Of a stretch of DNA of 10,084 nucleotides, positions 1 through 5,910 are shown in pieces. Location: assembly GCA_004296145.1 (NCBI GenBank), contig SEBM01000103.1, positions 1 through 10,084 of the forward strand. The letters are read 5' to 3'. The DNA comes from Flavobacterium sp. (GTDB lineage Bacteria > Bacteroidota > Bacteroidia > Flavobacteriales > Flavobacteriaceae). Positions within the stretch are counted from its first letter, which is position 1; every line of letters starts with the position of its first letter. Under the pieces are notes generated by a model, which saw only the letters and a program-made list of their open reading frames with translations, had not been told where the DNA came from and searched no databases. The position numbers were made by a program, and so were the translations under genes.

Positions 1-6
1 ATCATA

Positions 7-35
7 TTTCTAATAAAGTACGAAACCTACTTTTG
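7..35 (+). promoter_or_regulatory. Putative Bacteroidota promoter of the hemH operon
   Basis: TACTTTTG at 28-35 matches the Bacteroidota -7 consensus TAnnTTTG exactly. A TTTC at 7-10 stands 17 bases upstream, where TTTG/TTG is expected, so the -33 element is imperfect. Transcription would start around 41-43, leaving a leader of about 45 nt before the hemH start. No ribosome-binding site is evident, which is normal in this phylum. Confidence 0.55.
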
Positions 36-85
36 CAGAAAATTTTAAAAATAAATAAAAGCTTAAAGCTCAAAGCAAAAACATA

Positions 86-1099
86 ATGAAAGGCGTATTA
101 TTAGTAAACTTAGGTTCTCCGGAAAGTCCAACACCAAAAGATGTAAAACCATATTTAGATGAATTTTTAATGGATAAATACGTAATTGATGTTCCGTATT
201 TATTGAGAGCATTATTGGTTCGTGGTATTATCTTAAGAAAAAGACCGGAAGAATCGGCACATGCGTATGCAAAAATCTGGTGGGATGAAGGTTCGCCATT
301 AGTGGTACTTTCTGAAAGAATGCAGAAAAAAGTACAGCCTTTAGTAAACGTTCCGATTGCTTTGGCAATGCGTTACGGAAGTATGACTATCGAAAAAGGA
401 CTTCAGGAATTAAAAGACAAAGGCGTTACAGAAGTTTTGCTTTTTCCACTTTATCCACAATATGCAATGGCTTCGACTTTGACGATTTTAGTTAAAGCGG
501 AAGAAATCAGAAAAAAGAAATTCCCGGAAATGACTTTTACCGATGTTCCTGCGTTTTATAACAAACCGGATTATATCAAAAACCTGGCTGATTCTATCAA
601 AAAACATTTAGTTGGATTTGATTACGATCACTTATTGTTTTCATATCACGGAATTCCGGAACGTCATATCCGCAAAACAGACGTAACAAAATCGCATTGC
701 AAAATTGACGGGTCATGTTGTAACACGCCATCTCCGGCGCACGATTTCTGTTACCGTCACCAATGTTATGAAACCACAAGACAGGTTATAAAACTATTAG
801 ACATTCCGGCAGATAAATACAGCCTGACTTTTCAATCAAGATTAGCGGGAGATAAATGGTTAGAACCTTACACTGATATCGAAATTGATAAAATGCCGGC
901 CAAAGGAATCAAAAAACTGGCAGTTGTTACACCAGCTTTCGTTTCTGATTGTTTAGAAACTTTAGAAGAAATCGCCATGCGCGCCAAAGAAGATTTTGAA
1001 GCAAAAGGCGGAGAAGAGTTTCTGGCAATTCCTTGTCTAAATGACGATGACGAATGGTGCGAAACGGTTGGGAATTGGATTAATGATTGGGCAAAATAG
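86..1099 (+). CDS. hemH: Ferrochelatase
   Basis: This enzyme inserts Fe2+ into protoporphyrin IX to make protoheme, the last step of the protoporphyrin-dependent heme pathway. At 337 residues it has normal family length. The N-terminus has the LLVNLGSP start typical of the family. The catalytic histidine motif SYHGIP places His188, and FQSRLAGDKWLEPYTD and the C-terminal SDCLETLEEI follow; Glu291 is the counterpart of the catalytic Glu343 of the human enzyme, while the human His341 position is Cys289. Between residues 205 and 227 lies an insert with five cysteines (Cys205, 211, 212, 222, 227) in the region where some bacterial ferrochelatases carry an internal [2Fe-2S] cluster. It is the first gene of a same-strand run and is followed 33 bp later by a HemJ-like gene. 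The ATG at 86 gives the full conserved N-terminus. Confidence 0.96.
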   Translation: MKGVLLVNLGSPESPTPKDVKPYLDEFLMDKYVIDVPYLLRALLVRGIILRKRPEESAHAYAKIWWDEGSPLVVLSERMQKKVQPLVNVPIALAMRYGSMTIEKGLQELKDKGVTEVLLFPLYPQYAMASTLTILVKAEEIRKKKFPEMTFTDVPAFYNKPDYIKNLADSIKKHLVGFDYDHLLFSYHGIPERHIRKTDVTKSHCKIDGSCCNTPSPAHDFCYRHQCYETTRQVIKLLDIPADKYSLTFQSRLAGDKWLEPYTDIEIDKMPAKGIKKLAVVTPAFVSDCLETLEEIAMRAKEDFEAKGGEEFLAIPCLNDDDEWCETVGNWINDWAK

Positions 1100-1132
1100 A
1101 AAATAGAAGAAAGAGCAAAGAAAATAGACTTC

Positions 1133-1681
1133 ATGGAATACTATAACTATCTAAAATCACTGCATCTTATATTTGTAATAACTTGGTTTGCCGGGTTGTT
1201 TTATATTGTGCGTTTGTTTGTTTACCAAATTGAAGCCAATGAAAAGCCTTCGCCAGAAAAGGAAATTCTACAAGCGCAATACAAAATTATGACCTATCGT
1301 TTGTGGTATATTATTACTTGGCCGTCGGCAGTTTTGGCGAGTATTTTTGCTTTTTGGATGTTGCTTTTTACAGATTTAGGAAATGCCTGGCTCAAAATGC
1401 CCTGGATGCATGTAAAATTATGTTTCGTTTTCCTTTTATATTTATACCACGGAAAATGTCATCAGATTTTTAAACAATTACAAAATGATGAGGTAAAATA
1501 TACCAACAATTTCATGCGTTTATGGAATGAAGGCGCAACGATAATTTTGTTTGCTGTTGTATTTTTAGTAGTTTTAAAAAATGCCATCAATTGGATTTAC
1601 GGTGTAGTAGGAATCTTTTTATTCTCGATTTTAATTATGCTTGGATTCCGCTTTTACAAGAGAATTAGAGAAAAGAAATAA
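1133..1681 (+). CDS. hemJ: HemJ/CopD-family membrane protein, probable protoporphyrinogen IX oxidase
   Basis: The 182-residue protein has about four hydrophobic membrane segments and the HemJ pattern: an N-terminal LHLIFVITWFAGLFYIVRLF stretch with His11 and Arg27, a central WMHVKL (His93, Lys95), and a C-terminal FMRLWNEGATIILFAVV resembling the conserved Asn-Glu region of HemJ. HemJ is a heme-binding, oxygen-independent type of protoporphyrinogen oxidase. It supplies protoporphyrin IX, the substrate of ferrochelatase, so its place directly after hemH supports the role. Automatic annotation often calls such proteins 'CopD family' (copper resistance). I prefer HemJ because of the motif order, the length and the neighbour. 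No second start is needed, since the ATG at 1133 gives the expected short N-terminus. Confidence 0.78.
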   Translation: MEYYNYLKSLHLIFVITWFAGLFYIVRLFVYQIEANEKPSPEKEILQAQYKIMTYRLWYIITWPSAVLASIFAFWMLLFTDLGNAWLKMPWMHVKLCFVFLLYLYHGKCHQIFKQLQNDEVKYTNNFMRLWNEGATIILFAVVFLVVLKNAINWIYGVVGIFLFSILIMLGFRFYKRIREKK

Positions 1682-1742
1682 GTTTTCAGTCTCAGTCCCA
1701 GTTTTCAGTTATGCTGAGACTGAGACTGAAAACTGGGACTGA
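1681..1742. repeat. Two overlapping, mutually exclusive perfect hairpins
   Basis: The gap between hemJ and the kinase is almost filled by an inverted repeat. One perfect 18-bp stem pairs 1692-1709 with 1725-1742 around a 15-nt loop. A second perfect 17-bp stem pairs 1681-1697 with 1718-1734. Both use the same 3' strand, so only one can form at a time. The cause is a direct repeat of AGTTTTCAGT at 1681-1690 and 1700-1709. No T-run follows on either strand, so this is not a standard intrinsic terminator. It resembles the AGTCTCAGT-type repeats I associate with Flavobacterium intergenic regions. Confidence 0.85.
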
Positions 1743-1753
1743 ATACGAAAAAT

Positions 1754-3226
1754 ATGCTAAACAACTTCAAAATGTCAATGCTTTCACTTCGAACCAGGAT
1801 TTTCCTGTCGATGATTGTATTGATTGTTGTAGCATCGTTTTTATTGGCTTCCATTTCTATTATTCAGTTTAAGAATGAAGCCAAAGAATATCATCAGGAA
1901 CGATTAGAACGGAAAGAAAATGCTGTAAAAGAACATATTAATTATGTTCTGGCAACTACAACGTATCCGCTAAAGACAGGAAATTTGGATTTAATATTTA
2001 AAGACAAAATCCACGAATTAGCACAGATCCACAAAATCGAAATCAATATTTTCAGCCTTGACGGAAAGCTTTTAAAATCTTCAAAAGAATCTTTTGCAGT
2101 TGATAAAGCGCCGCCGCCAATTCCGGAATACATTCTAAAACTCGTTCGCTCTTCTATAGAAAAGCGTTTTGTAGATATTAAAACGATAGACGGAGTCAAA
2201 AACAGATCGTCGTATAGTCTTATTAAAGATGAGAAATTCAAACCTCTAGGAATTCTAAATCTTCCGTATCTTGAAGATGATGGTTATTATGACAATGAAT
2301 TGAATACTTTCCTTATTCGTCTGAGTCAGGTGTATTCTTTTATGCTTTTAGTGGCTTTTGCACTGGCTTATTTTTTATCTACCTACATCACTAAATCATT
2401 AAAAACGATTTCTGACAGACTGGAAGAAACCAATCTGGATCAGAAAAATGAGAAAATTGTTTTAGAAGCAAATAGTAAAGAAGTCAACTTTCTGATCAAA
2501 GCCTATAACGGAATGGTTGATAAACTTGAAACGAGTGCTATAAAATTAGCGCAAAGCGAAAGAGAAGAAGCCTGGCGCGAAATGGCAAAACAAGTCGCGC
2601 ACGAAATTAAAAATCCGCTTACACCAATGCGTCTGACGGTTCAGAGTTTTCAACGAAAGTTTGATCCAAACGATCCTGATGTCAAGCAGAAGATGAATGA
2701 TTATTCAGAAACCTTAATTCAGCAGATTGATACGATGACTGCAGTTGCTTCGGCATTTTCGAATTTTGCTTCTATGCCGGCACAGCAAAACGAAACGTTG
2801 AATGTTGTTGAAGTTGTGGAACTGGCGCTTGATATTTTCAACGAAGATTATATTGTTTTTGAAAGTCAGGAAGAAGAAATCATTTCTAAAATGGACCGTA
2901 CACAACTAATCCGTGTTATTACGAATCTTGTTAAAAATGCAACACAGGCAATTCCGGAAAGTCAGTTTCAGAAATCAATTCTGGTAACGGTAAAACGGAG
3001 AAACAATAATGTTGAAATTGCAGTAAAGGATAACGGAATCGGAATTCAAAAACTGGATATCGGCCGAATCTTTGAACCAAAATTTACAACCAAAACCAGC
3101 GGGATGGGACTTGGCCTCGGAATTATAAAAAACATAATAGAAAATTACAAAGGAACAATTACCTTTGAATCAACATACGGTAAAGGAACTACATTCAGGG
3201 TTTCTTTGCCAATCACAAACTCTTAA
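1754..3226 (+). CDS. NtrY-like sensor histidine kinase
   Basis: A 490-residue membrane-bound two-component sensor kinase. TM1 spans about residues 14-36 and TM2 about 193-213, enclosing a periplasmic sensing region of roughly 155 residues. After TM2 comes a HAMP-like linker (about 210-260). The H-box is AHEIKNPLTPMRL with phosphoacceptor His283, the N-box LVKNATQ includes Asn395, the G1 box is DNGIGI (426-431), the F-box is IFEPKFTTK and the G2 box is GMGLGLG (450-456). The ATP-binding domain is complete. AHEIKNPLTPMRL is characteristic of NtrY-type kinases. No response regulator is encoded in the window, so the partner lies elsewhere. In-frame ATGs at 1772 and 1778 are alternative starts, and there is no clear ribosome-binding site to choose between them. 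It is probably co-transcribed with the enoyl-CoA hydratase gene 10 bp downstream. Confidence 0.93.
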   Translation: MLNNFKMSMLSLRTRIFLSMIVLIVVASFLLASISIIQFKNEAKEYHQERLERKENAVKEHINYVLATTTYPLKTGNLDLIFKDKIHELAQIHKIEINIFSLDGKLLKSSKESFAVDKAPPPIPEYILKLVRSSIEKRFVDIKTIDGVKNRSSYSLIKDEKFKPLGILNLPYLEDDGYYDNELNTFLIRLSQVYSFMLLVAFALAYFLSTYITKSLKTISDRLEETNLDQKNEKIVLEANSKEVNFLIKAYNGMVDKLETSAIKLAQSEREEAWREMAKQVAHEIKNPLTPMRLTVQSFQRKFDPNDPDVKQKMNDYSETLIQQIDTMTAVASAFSNFASMPAQQNETLNVVEVVELALDIFNEDYIVFESQEEEIISKMDRTQLIRVITNLVKNATQAIPESQFQKSILVTVKRRNNNVEIAVKDNGIGIQKLDIGRIFEPKFTTKTSGMGLGLGIIKNIIENYKGTITFESTYGKGTTFRVSLPITNS

Positions 3227-3236
3227 ACTAACCGTC

Positions 3237-4019
3237 ATGAACTACGAAAATCTTTTAATTTCTATTGAAGAAAGTATTGCAACCGTAACCATTAACAGAC
3301 CAGAAAAATTAAACGCATTAAACAAAGCTACTATCAGTGATTTGAATAAAGCGATAAAATTATTAGGTAAAAATGATGATGTTCGTGTTATAATTTTGAC
3401 CGGAAGTGGAGAAAAAGCATTCGTTGCCGGAGCTGATATTTCAGAATTTGCAAATTATACGATTGTTGAAGGGGCACAACTTGCAGCCGAAGGTCAGGAG
3501 TCTTTATTTGATTATATCGAAAATTTAAAGAAACCCGTAATTGCTGCTGTAAATGGTTTCGCTCTTGGCGGAGGATTAGAACTGGCAATGGCGTGTCATT
3601 TTAGAGTGGCATCTGATAATGCAAAAATGGGATTGCCGGAAGTTACTTTAGGTCTTATTCCTGGCTATGGAGGAACACAGCGTTTACCACAATTAGTTGG
3701 AAAAGGTCGTGCAATGGAAATGATCATGACCGCTGCAATGATTTCTGCCGAAGAAGCAAAACAATACGGTTTGGTAAATCATGTAGTTTCACAATCCGAA
3801 CTTCTTGATTTTACAAAAGGAATCGCAAACAAAATTATCAAAAATGCGCCTTTTGCAATCAGCAAAGCGATAAAGTCAATAAATGCAAACTTTAAAGACG
3901 GTAAAAACGGTTTTGATACTGAAATAAAATCATTCGGAAAATGTTTCGGAACTCAGGATTTTAAGGAAGGAACAACTGCATTTTTAGAAAAACGTAAAGC
4001 AGTTTTTACAGGAAAATAA
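3237..4019 (+). CDS. Enoyl-CoA hydratase (crotonase family)
   Basis: A 260-residue cytoplasmic crotonase-fold enzyme, expected to hydrate trans-2-enoyl-CoA to 3-hydroxyacyl-CoA in fatty-acid or butyrate-type metabolism. Oxyanion-hole segments are FVAGADISEF and VNGFALGGGLELAMA. Both catalytic glutamates of true hydratases are present: Glu115 in GGGLELA and Glu135 in LPEVTLGLIPGYGGTQRL, matching Glu144 and Glu164 of the rat enzyme. I chose the ATG at 3237 because it begins MNYENLLISIEE, the normal N-terminus, 10 bp after the kinase stop; the frame is open back to 3165 but that extension overlaps the kinase and has no family resemblance. Short-chain specificity (crotonase type) is likely from its length but cannot be proved here. 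Confidence 0.93.
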   Translation: MNYENLLISIEESIATVTINRPEKLNALNKATISDLNKAIKLLGKNDDVRVIILTGSGEKAFVAGADISEFANYTIVEGAQLAAEGQESLFDYIENLKKPVIAAVNGFALGGGLELAMACHFRVASDNAKMGLPEVTLGLIPGYGGTQRLPQLVGKGRAMEMIMTAAMISAEEAKQYGLVNHVVSQSELLDFTKGIANKIIKNAPFAISKAIKSINANFKDGKNGFDTEIKSFGKCFGTQDFKEGTTAFLEKRKAVFTGK

Positions 4020-4025
4020 ATTTTC

Positions 4026-4135
4026 TTAACCGCAATCCCGATAATTATCGGGAGCAGAGCTTTACGCAAGGTGAGCAAAGAAATATTAAAAAACTTAGCG
4101 AACCCTGCGTAAAACTTAGCGACCTTTGCGGTTAA
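4026..4135. repeat. Short intergenic repeat element with 10-bp terminal inverted repeats
   Basis: The 110-bp unit is bounded by perfect inverted ends, TTAACCGCAA (4026-4035) and TTGCGGTTAA (4126-4135). Inside the left end is a perfect 18-bp palindrome, TCCCGATAATTATCGGGA (4036-4053). Further in, TTTACGCAAGGTGAGCAAAG pairs imperfectly (about 16 of 20) with CTTAGCGAACCCTGCGTAAA. The whole element can fold as one long imperfect hairpin. It encodes nothing and lies directly after the hydratase gene, where it might also stop or stabilise transcripts. It resembles repetitive intergenic elements of Flavobacterium genomes, but the copy number was not checked. Confidence 0.7.
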
Positions 4136-4139
4136 ATCA

Positions 4140-4191
4140 AAACAAAGAGAAAAAACTTAGCATCTTAGTATCTCAGAACCTTAGCAACTTA
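4140..4191 (+). repeat. Degenerate CTTAGCA-type repeats before the 132-aa gene
   Basis: After the 110-bp element come further degenerate copies of its inner motif: ACTTAGCATCTTAG, TATCTCAGAACCTTAGCAACTT. These lead straight into the start of the next gene and contain no TAnnTTTG promoter element that I can see. It is probably low-complexity expansion of the neighbouring repeat family. Confidence 0.45.
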
Positions 4192-4195
4192 AAAA

Positions 4196-4594
4196 ATGTA
4201 CGAACCAATATTTGCCCTTTTTTGTGAACGCGTTAAAGAAAGTATCCAATCCGGTACTTTCGCAAAATTAACTTTGGCCAAAACGATGGGCGATACAGAA
4301 ATCAAAAACATCTATTTTAGATTGGTTTTGAATGAAGATGATACATTTTCTATTTCATTGACAACACGATATAAAACAGAAGAAGTAGAAAGTATACACA
4401 CTTTAGAAGAAGCGCTATTGGTTTTAGGAACTTATATTAAAAACCCGTTTTTGACCGCGCTATTATTTACAACAGATAATGATCTTACATTTAAAGTAAA
4501 TAAGAAAAATGCCGGAAGTATTATTGAACAACCTCCTACATTTAAAAATGCTTCTCCGGTCATGCTTGAAATGATTGAGAAAGGTATTATTTGA
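4196..4594 (+). CDS. Hypothetical protein resembling the N-terminal domain of a Bacteroidota methyltransferase
   Basis: A 132-residue soluble protein with no signal peptide or membrane segment. Its pattern (FAKLTLAK, IKNIYFRLVL, RYKTEEVESI, LFTTDNDLTFKVNKK, QPPTF) strongly recalls the N-terminal domain of a Bacteroidota family of SAM-dependent methyltransferases of about 390 residues. In those proteins a conserved LEHD segment and then the methyltransferase domain follow. Here the frame stops at about that boundary, and the next 100 bp encode no recognisable continuation in any frame. It is therefore either a stand-alone version of the domain or a gene that lost its catalytic part. The resemblance is from memory and the function is unknown. 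The gene follows repeat DNA and has no obvious promoter of its own. Confidence 0.7.
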   Translation: MYEPIFALFCERVKESIQSGTFAKLTLAKTMGDTEIKNIYFRLVLNEDDTFSISLTTRYKTEEVESIHTLEEALLVLGTYIKNPFLTALLFTTDNDLTFKVNKKNAGSIIEQPPTFKNASPVMLEMIEKGII

Positions 4595-4666
4595 TAAATT
4601 TATCTTCAATCGTGCTTTGATACTGTTAAAATTAATAAAGCCAATATTTTTGTAAGAAAAACACTT

Positions 4667-4674
4667 TACTTTTG
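4667..4674 (+). promoter_or_regulatory. Putative -7 promoter element before the 156-aa membrane protein gene
   Basis: TACTTTTG matches TAnnTTTG exactly and lies 25 bp before the ATG. The nearest TTTG upstream (4649-4652) leaves only 14 bases, shorter than usual, so the -33 element is uncertain. Confidence 0.45.
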
Positions 4675-4699
4675 CTGAAAATATAAAAAGATATTTCAG

Positions 4700-5170
4700 A
4701 TGAATGTTTATAGTGTTTCAGAGCGATTGAAAGTATTTATTCTTCTTTTTTCATTATTGCAAATAGCGGTTTTTGGAGGTTTTTTGCTAATTCCGTTTAT
4801 GACATTGCCAACAAAATCAATTGCAGTAAAGATTTACCAGTCGTGCTGTTCGTCAATTTGTCTTTATTATTTCATGCCGTTAGTGTTTTTGGGCGCTATT
4901 ATAATATTTACAGTTTTGATTATAAGCACATTTAGGAAAAAAGTAGTCATTACAAATAATGCAATAATTTCAAAAAACTTTTTTGAAACCCGTAAACTAA
5001 ATTTTAATGAAGTAAAAGGCTATTCTGTAAATCGTTTTGCTGTAGATATAGTGCCGAATTCAAAAAGCAAAAAACAAATTTCAATAAATCTGTTTAGTCT
5101 GAACAGAACAGATAATCTGATTCAGAATCTGGAAATCAGATTTACCAATTTAGACTATAATGCGAGTTAA
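4700..5170 (+). CDS. Small membrane protein with possible PH-like C-terminal domain
   Basis: I do not recognise this 156-residue protein as a named family. It has two strong membrane helices, about residues 11-35 and 56-78, separated by a short loop with a Cys-Cys pair (SCCSS). A basic FRKK follows the second helix and suggests that the remainder is cytoplasmic. Residues 80-150 read as alternating strands (VVITNNAIISKN, KLNFNEVKGYSV, KKQISINLFSL), the style of bacterial PH-like domains fused to two helices. The C-terminus stops soon after the last strand, so the domain may be slightly shortened. A -7 promoter element lies 25 bp upstream. The gene runs head-on into mntR with a 2-bp gap and no terminator between them. 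Confidence 0.75.
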   Translation: MNVYSVSERLKVFILLFSLLQIAVFGGFLLIPFMTLPTKSIAVKIYQSCCSSICLYYFMPLVFLGAIIIFTVLIISTFRKKVVITNNAIISKNFFETRKLNFNEVKGYSVNRFAVDIVPNSKSKKQISINLFSLNRTDNLIQNLEIRFTNLDYNAS

Positions 5171-5172
5171 GC

Positions 5173-5826
5173 TTAAAGTAACTTTACAAACAGATTAGAA
5201 GCGATTTTATTAGAAATAGATAGTTCTCTGCCATCAACCTTAATTTTAACCGATAAATCGAAAGATTCTTTAGACAGAAATTCGATTTTAGAACCCAGCG
5301 CAATTTCCTGCTTATCCAGATACTTCAAAAACTCCGATGAGGTATCTTTTACACCAACACAAACGCCAATCTGATTTTCATTTAATTCAGAAAGCAGATG
5401 TTTTTCAATCTTGACAATACGGCCGTTCGCATCCGGAATCGGATCGCCATGCGGATCTTCTGTCGGATTTCCCAGAAAATCATCCAGACGGTTAATCAAT
5501 TGTTCCGATTTGATGTGTTCCAATTGTTCCGCAATATCGTGAACTTCATCCCAGCTGAAATTTAGTTTCTCCACCAAAAACACTTCCCACAAACGATGTT
5601 TTCTAACAATCATCTTTGCTGCCAGTTTTCCGTTTTCTGTCAGTGACACTCCTTGGTATTTTTTATAATTCACTAAATCTTTATCCGCTAGTTTCTTCAA
5701 CATATCTGTTACTGACGAAGCTTTTGTCTCCATCATTTCGGCAATAGAATTTGTGCTTACTTCTGTTTCAAGAGAAGCAGTAAGATGATATATAGCTTTT
5801 AAATAGTTTTCTTCTGAGAAGGTCAT
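5173..5826 (-). CDS. mntR: DtxR/MntR-family metal-dependent transcriptional regulator
   Basis: A 217-residue DNA-binding repressor expected to sense Mn2+ (or Fe2+) and control the adjacent transporter. A winged helix-turn-helix occupies residues 1-75, including IAEMMETKASSVTDMLKKL. The metal-binding and dimerisation domain is about 76-130 and ends in the family motif NPTEDPHGDPIP. An FeoA/SH3-like domain spans about 140-217. His77, Glu81 and His96 match the ancillary site of DtxR. Glu100, Glu103 and His104 match the primary site, with Glu100 in the place of DtxR Cys102, as in manganese-type MntR. However, MntR Asp8 and Glu11 appear to be Asn7 and Lys10. It lies 84 bp downstream of mntH on the same strand and is probably co-transcribed. 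Confidence 0.88.
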   Translation of the reverse strand: MTFSEENYLKAIYHLTASLETEVSTNSIAEMMETKASSVTDMLKKLADKDLVNYKKYQGVSLTENGKLAAKMIVRKHRLWEVFLVEKLNFSWDEVHDIAEQLEHIKSEQLINRLDDFLGNPTEDPHGDPIPDANGRIVKIEKHLLSELNENQIGVCVGVKDTSSEFLKYLDKQEIALGSKIEFLSKESFDLSVKIKVDGRELSISNKIASNLFVKLL

Positions 5827-5834
5827 TTTTTTTT

Positions 5835-5905
5835 GAGGTTCAGAGGTTCAGAGGGGCAAAGGTTCAGAGGGAAAACTTTGTCCCTTTGCAACTTTGAGCC
5901 TTTGT
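5835..5905. repeat. GAGGTTCA tandem and imperfect inverted repeat between mntH and mntR
   Basis: Two direct copies of GAGGTTCA (5835-5850) are followed by GAGGGGCAAAGGTTCAGAGG (5851-5870). The stretch CCCTTTGCAACTTTGAGCC and then TTT (5882-5903) is partly complementary, giving an imperfect hairpin around AAAACTTTG. The segment encodes nothing and fills nearly the whole gap inside the mntH-mntR transcription unit. Similar GGTTCAAAGG-type repeats are familiar from Flavobacterium intergenic DNA. Confidence 0.6.
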
Positions 5906-5910
5906 ACCTT

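Noticed and set aside
1692..1742. Intrinsic terminator after hemJ
   Set aside because: The stem is strong but no T-run follows on either strand, and the alternative stem and downstream same-strand genes argue for a repeat instead.
3165..3236. Longer start for the enoyl-CoA hydratase
   Set aside because: The extension overlaps the end of the kinase gene in another frame and encodes residues unlike any crotonase N-terminus. MNYENLLISIEE at 3237 is the normal start.
4026..4191. CRISPR array
   Set aside because: The repeats are short, degenerate and unevenly spaced, with no constant spacers and no cas genes nearby.
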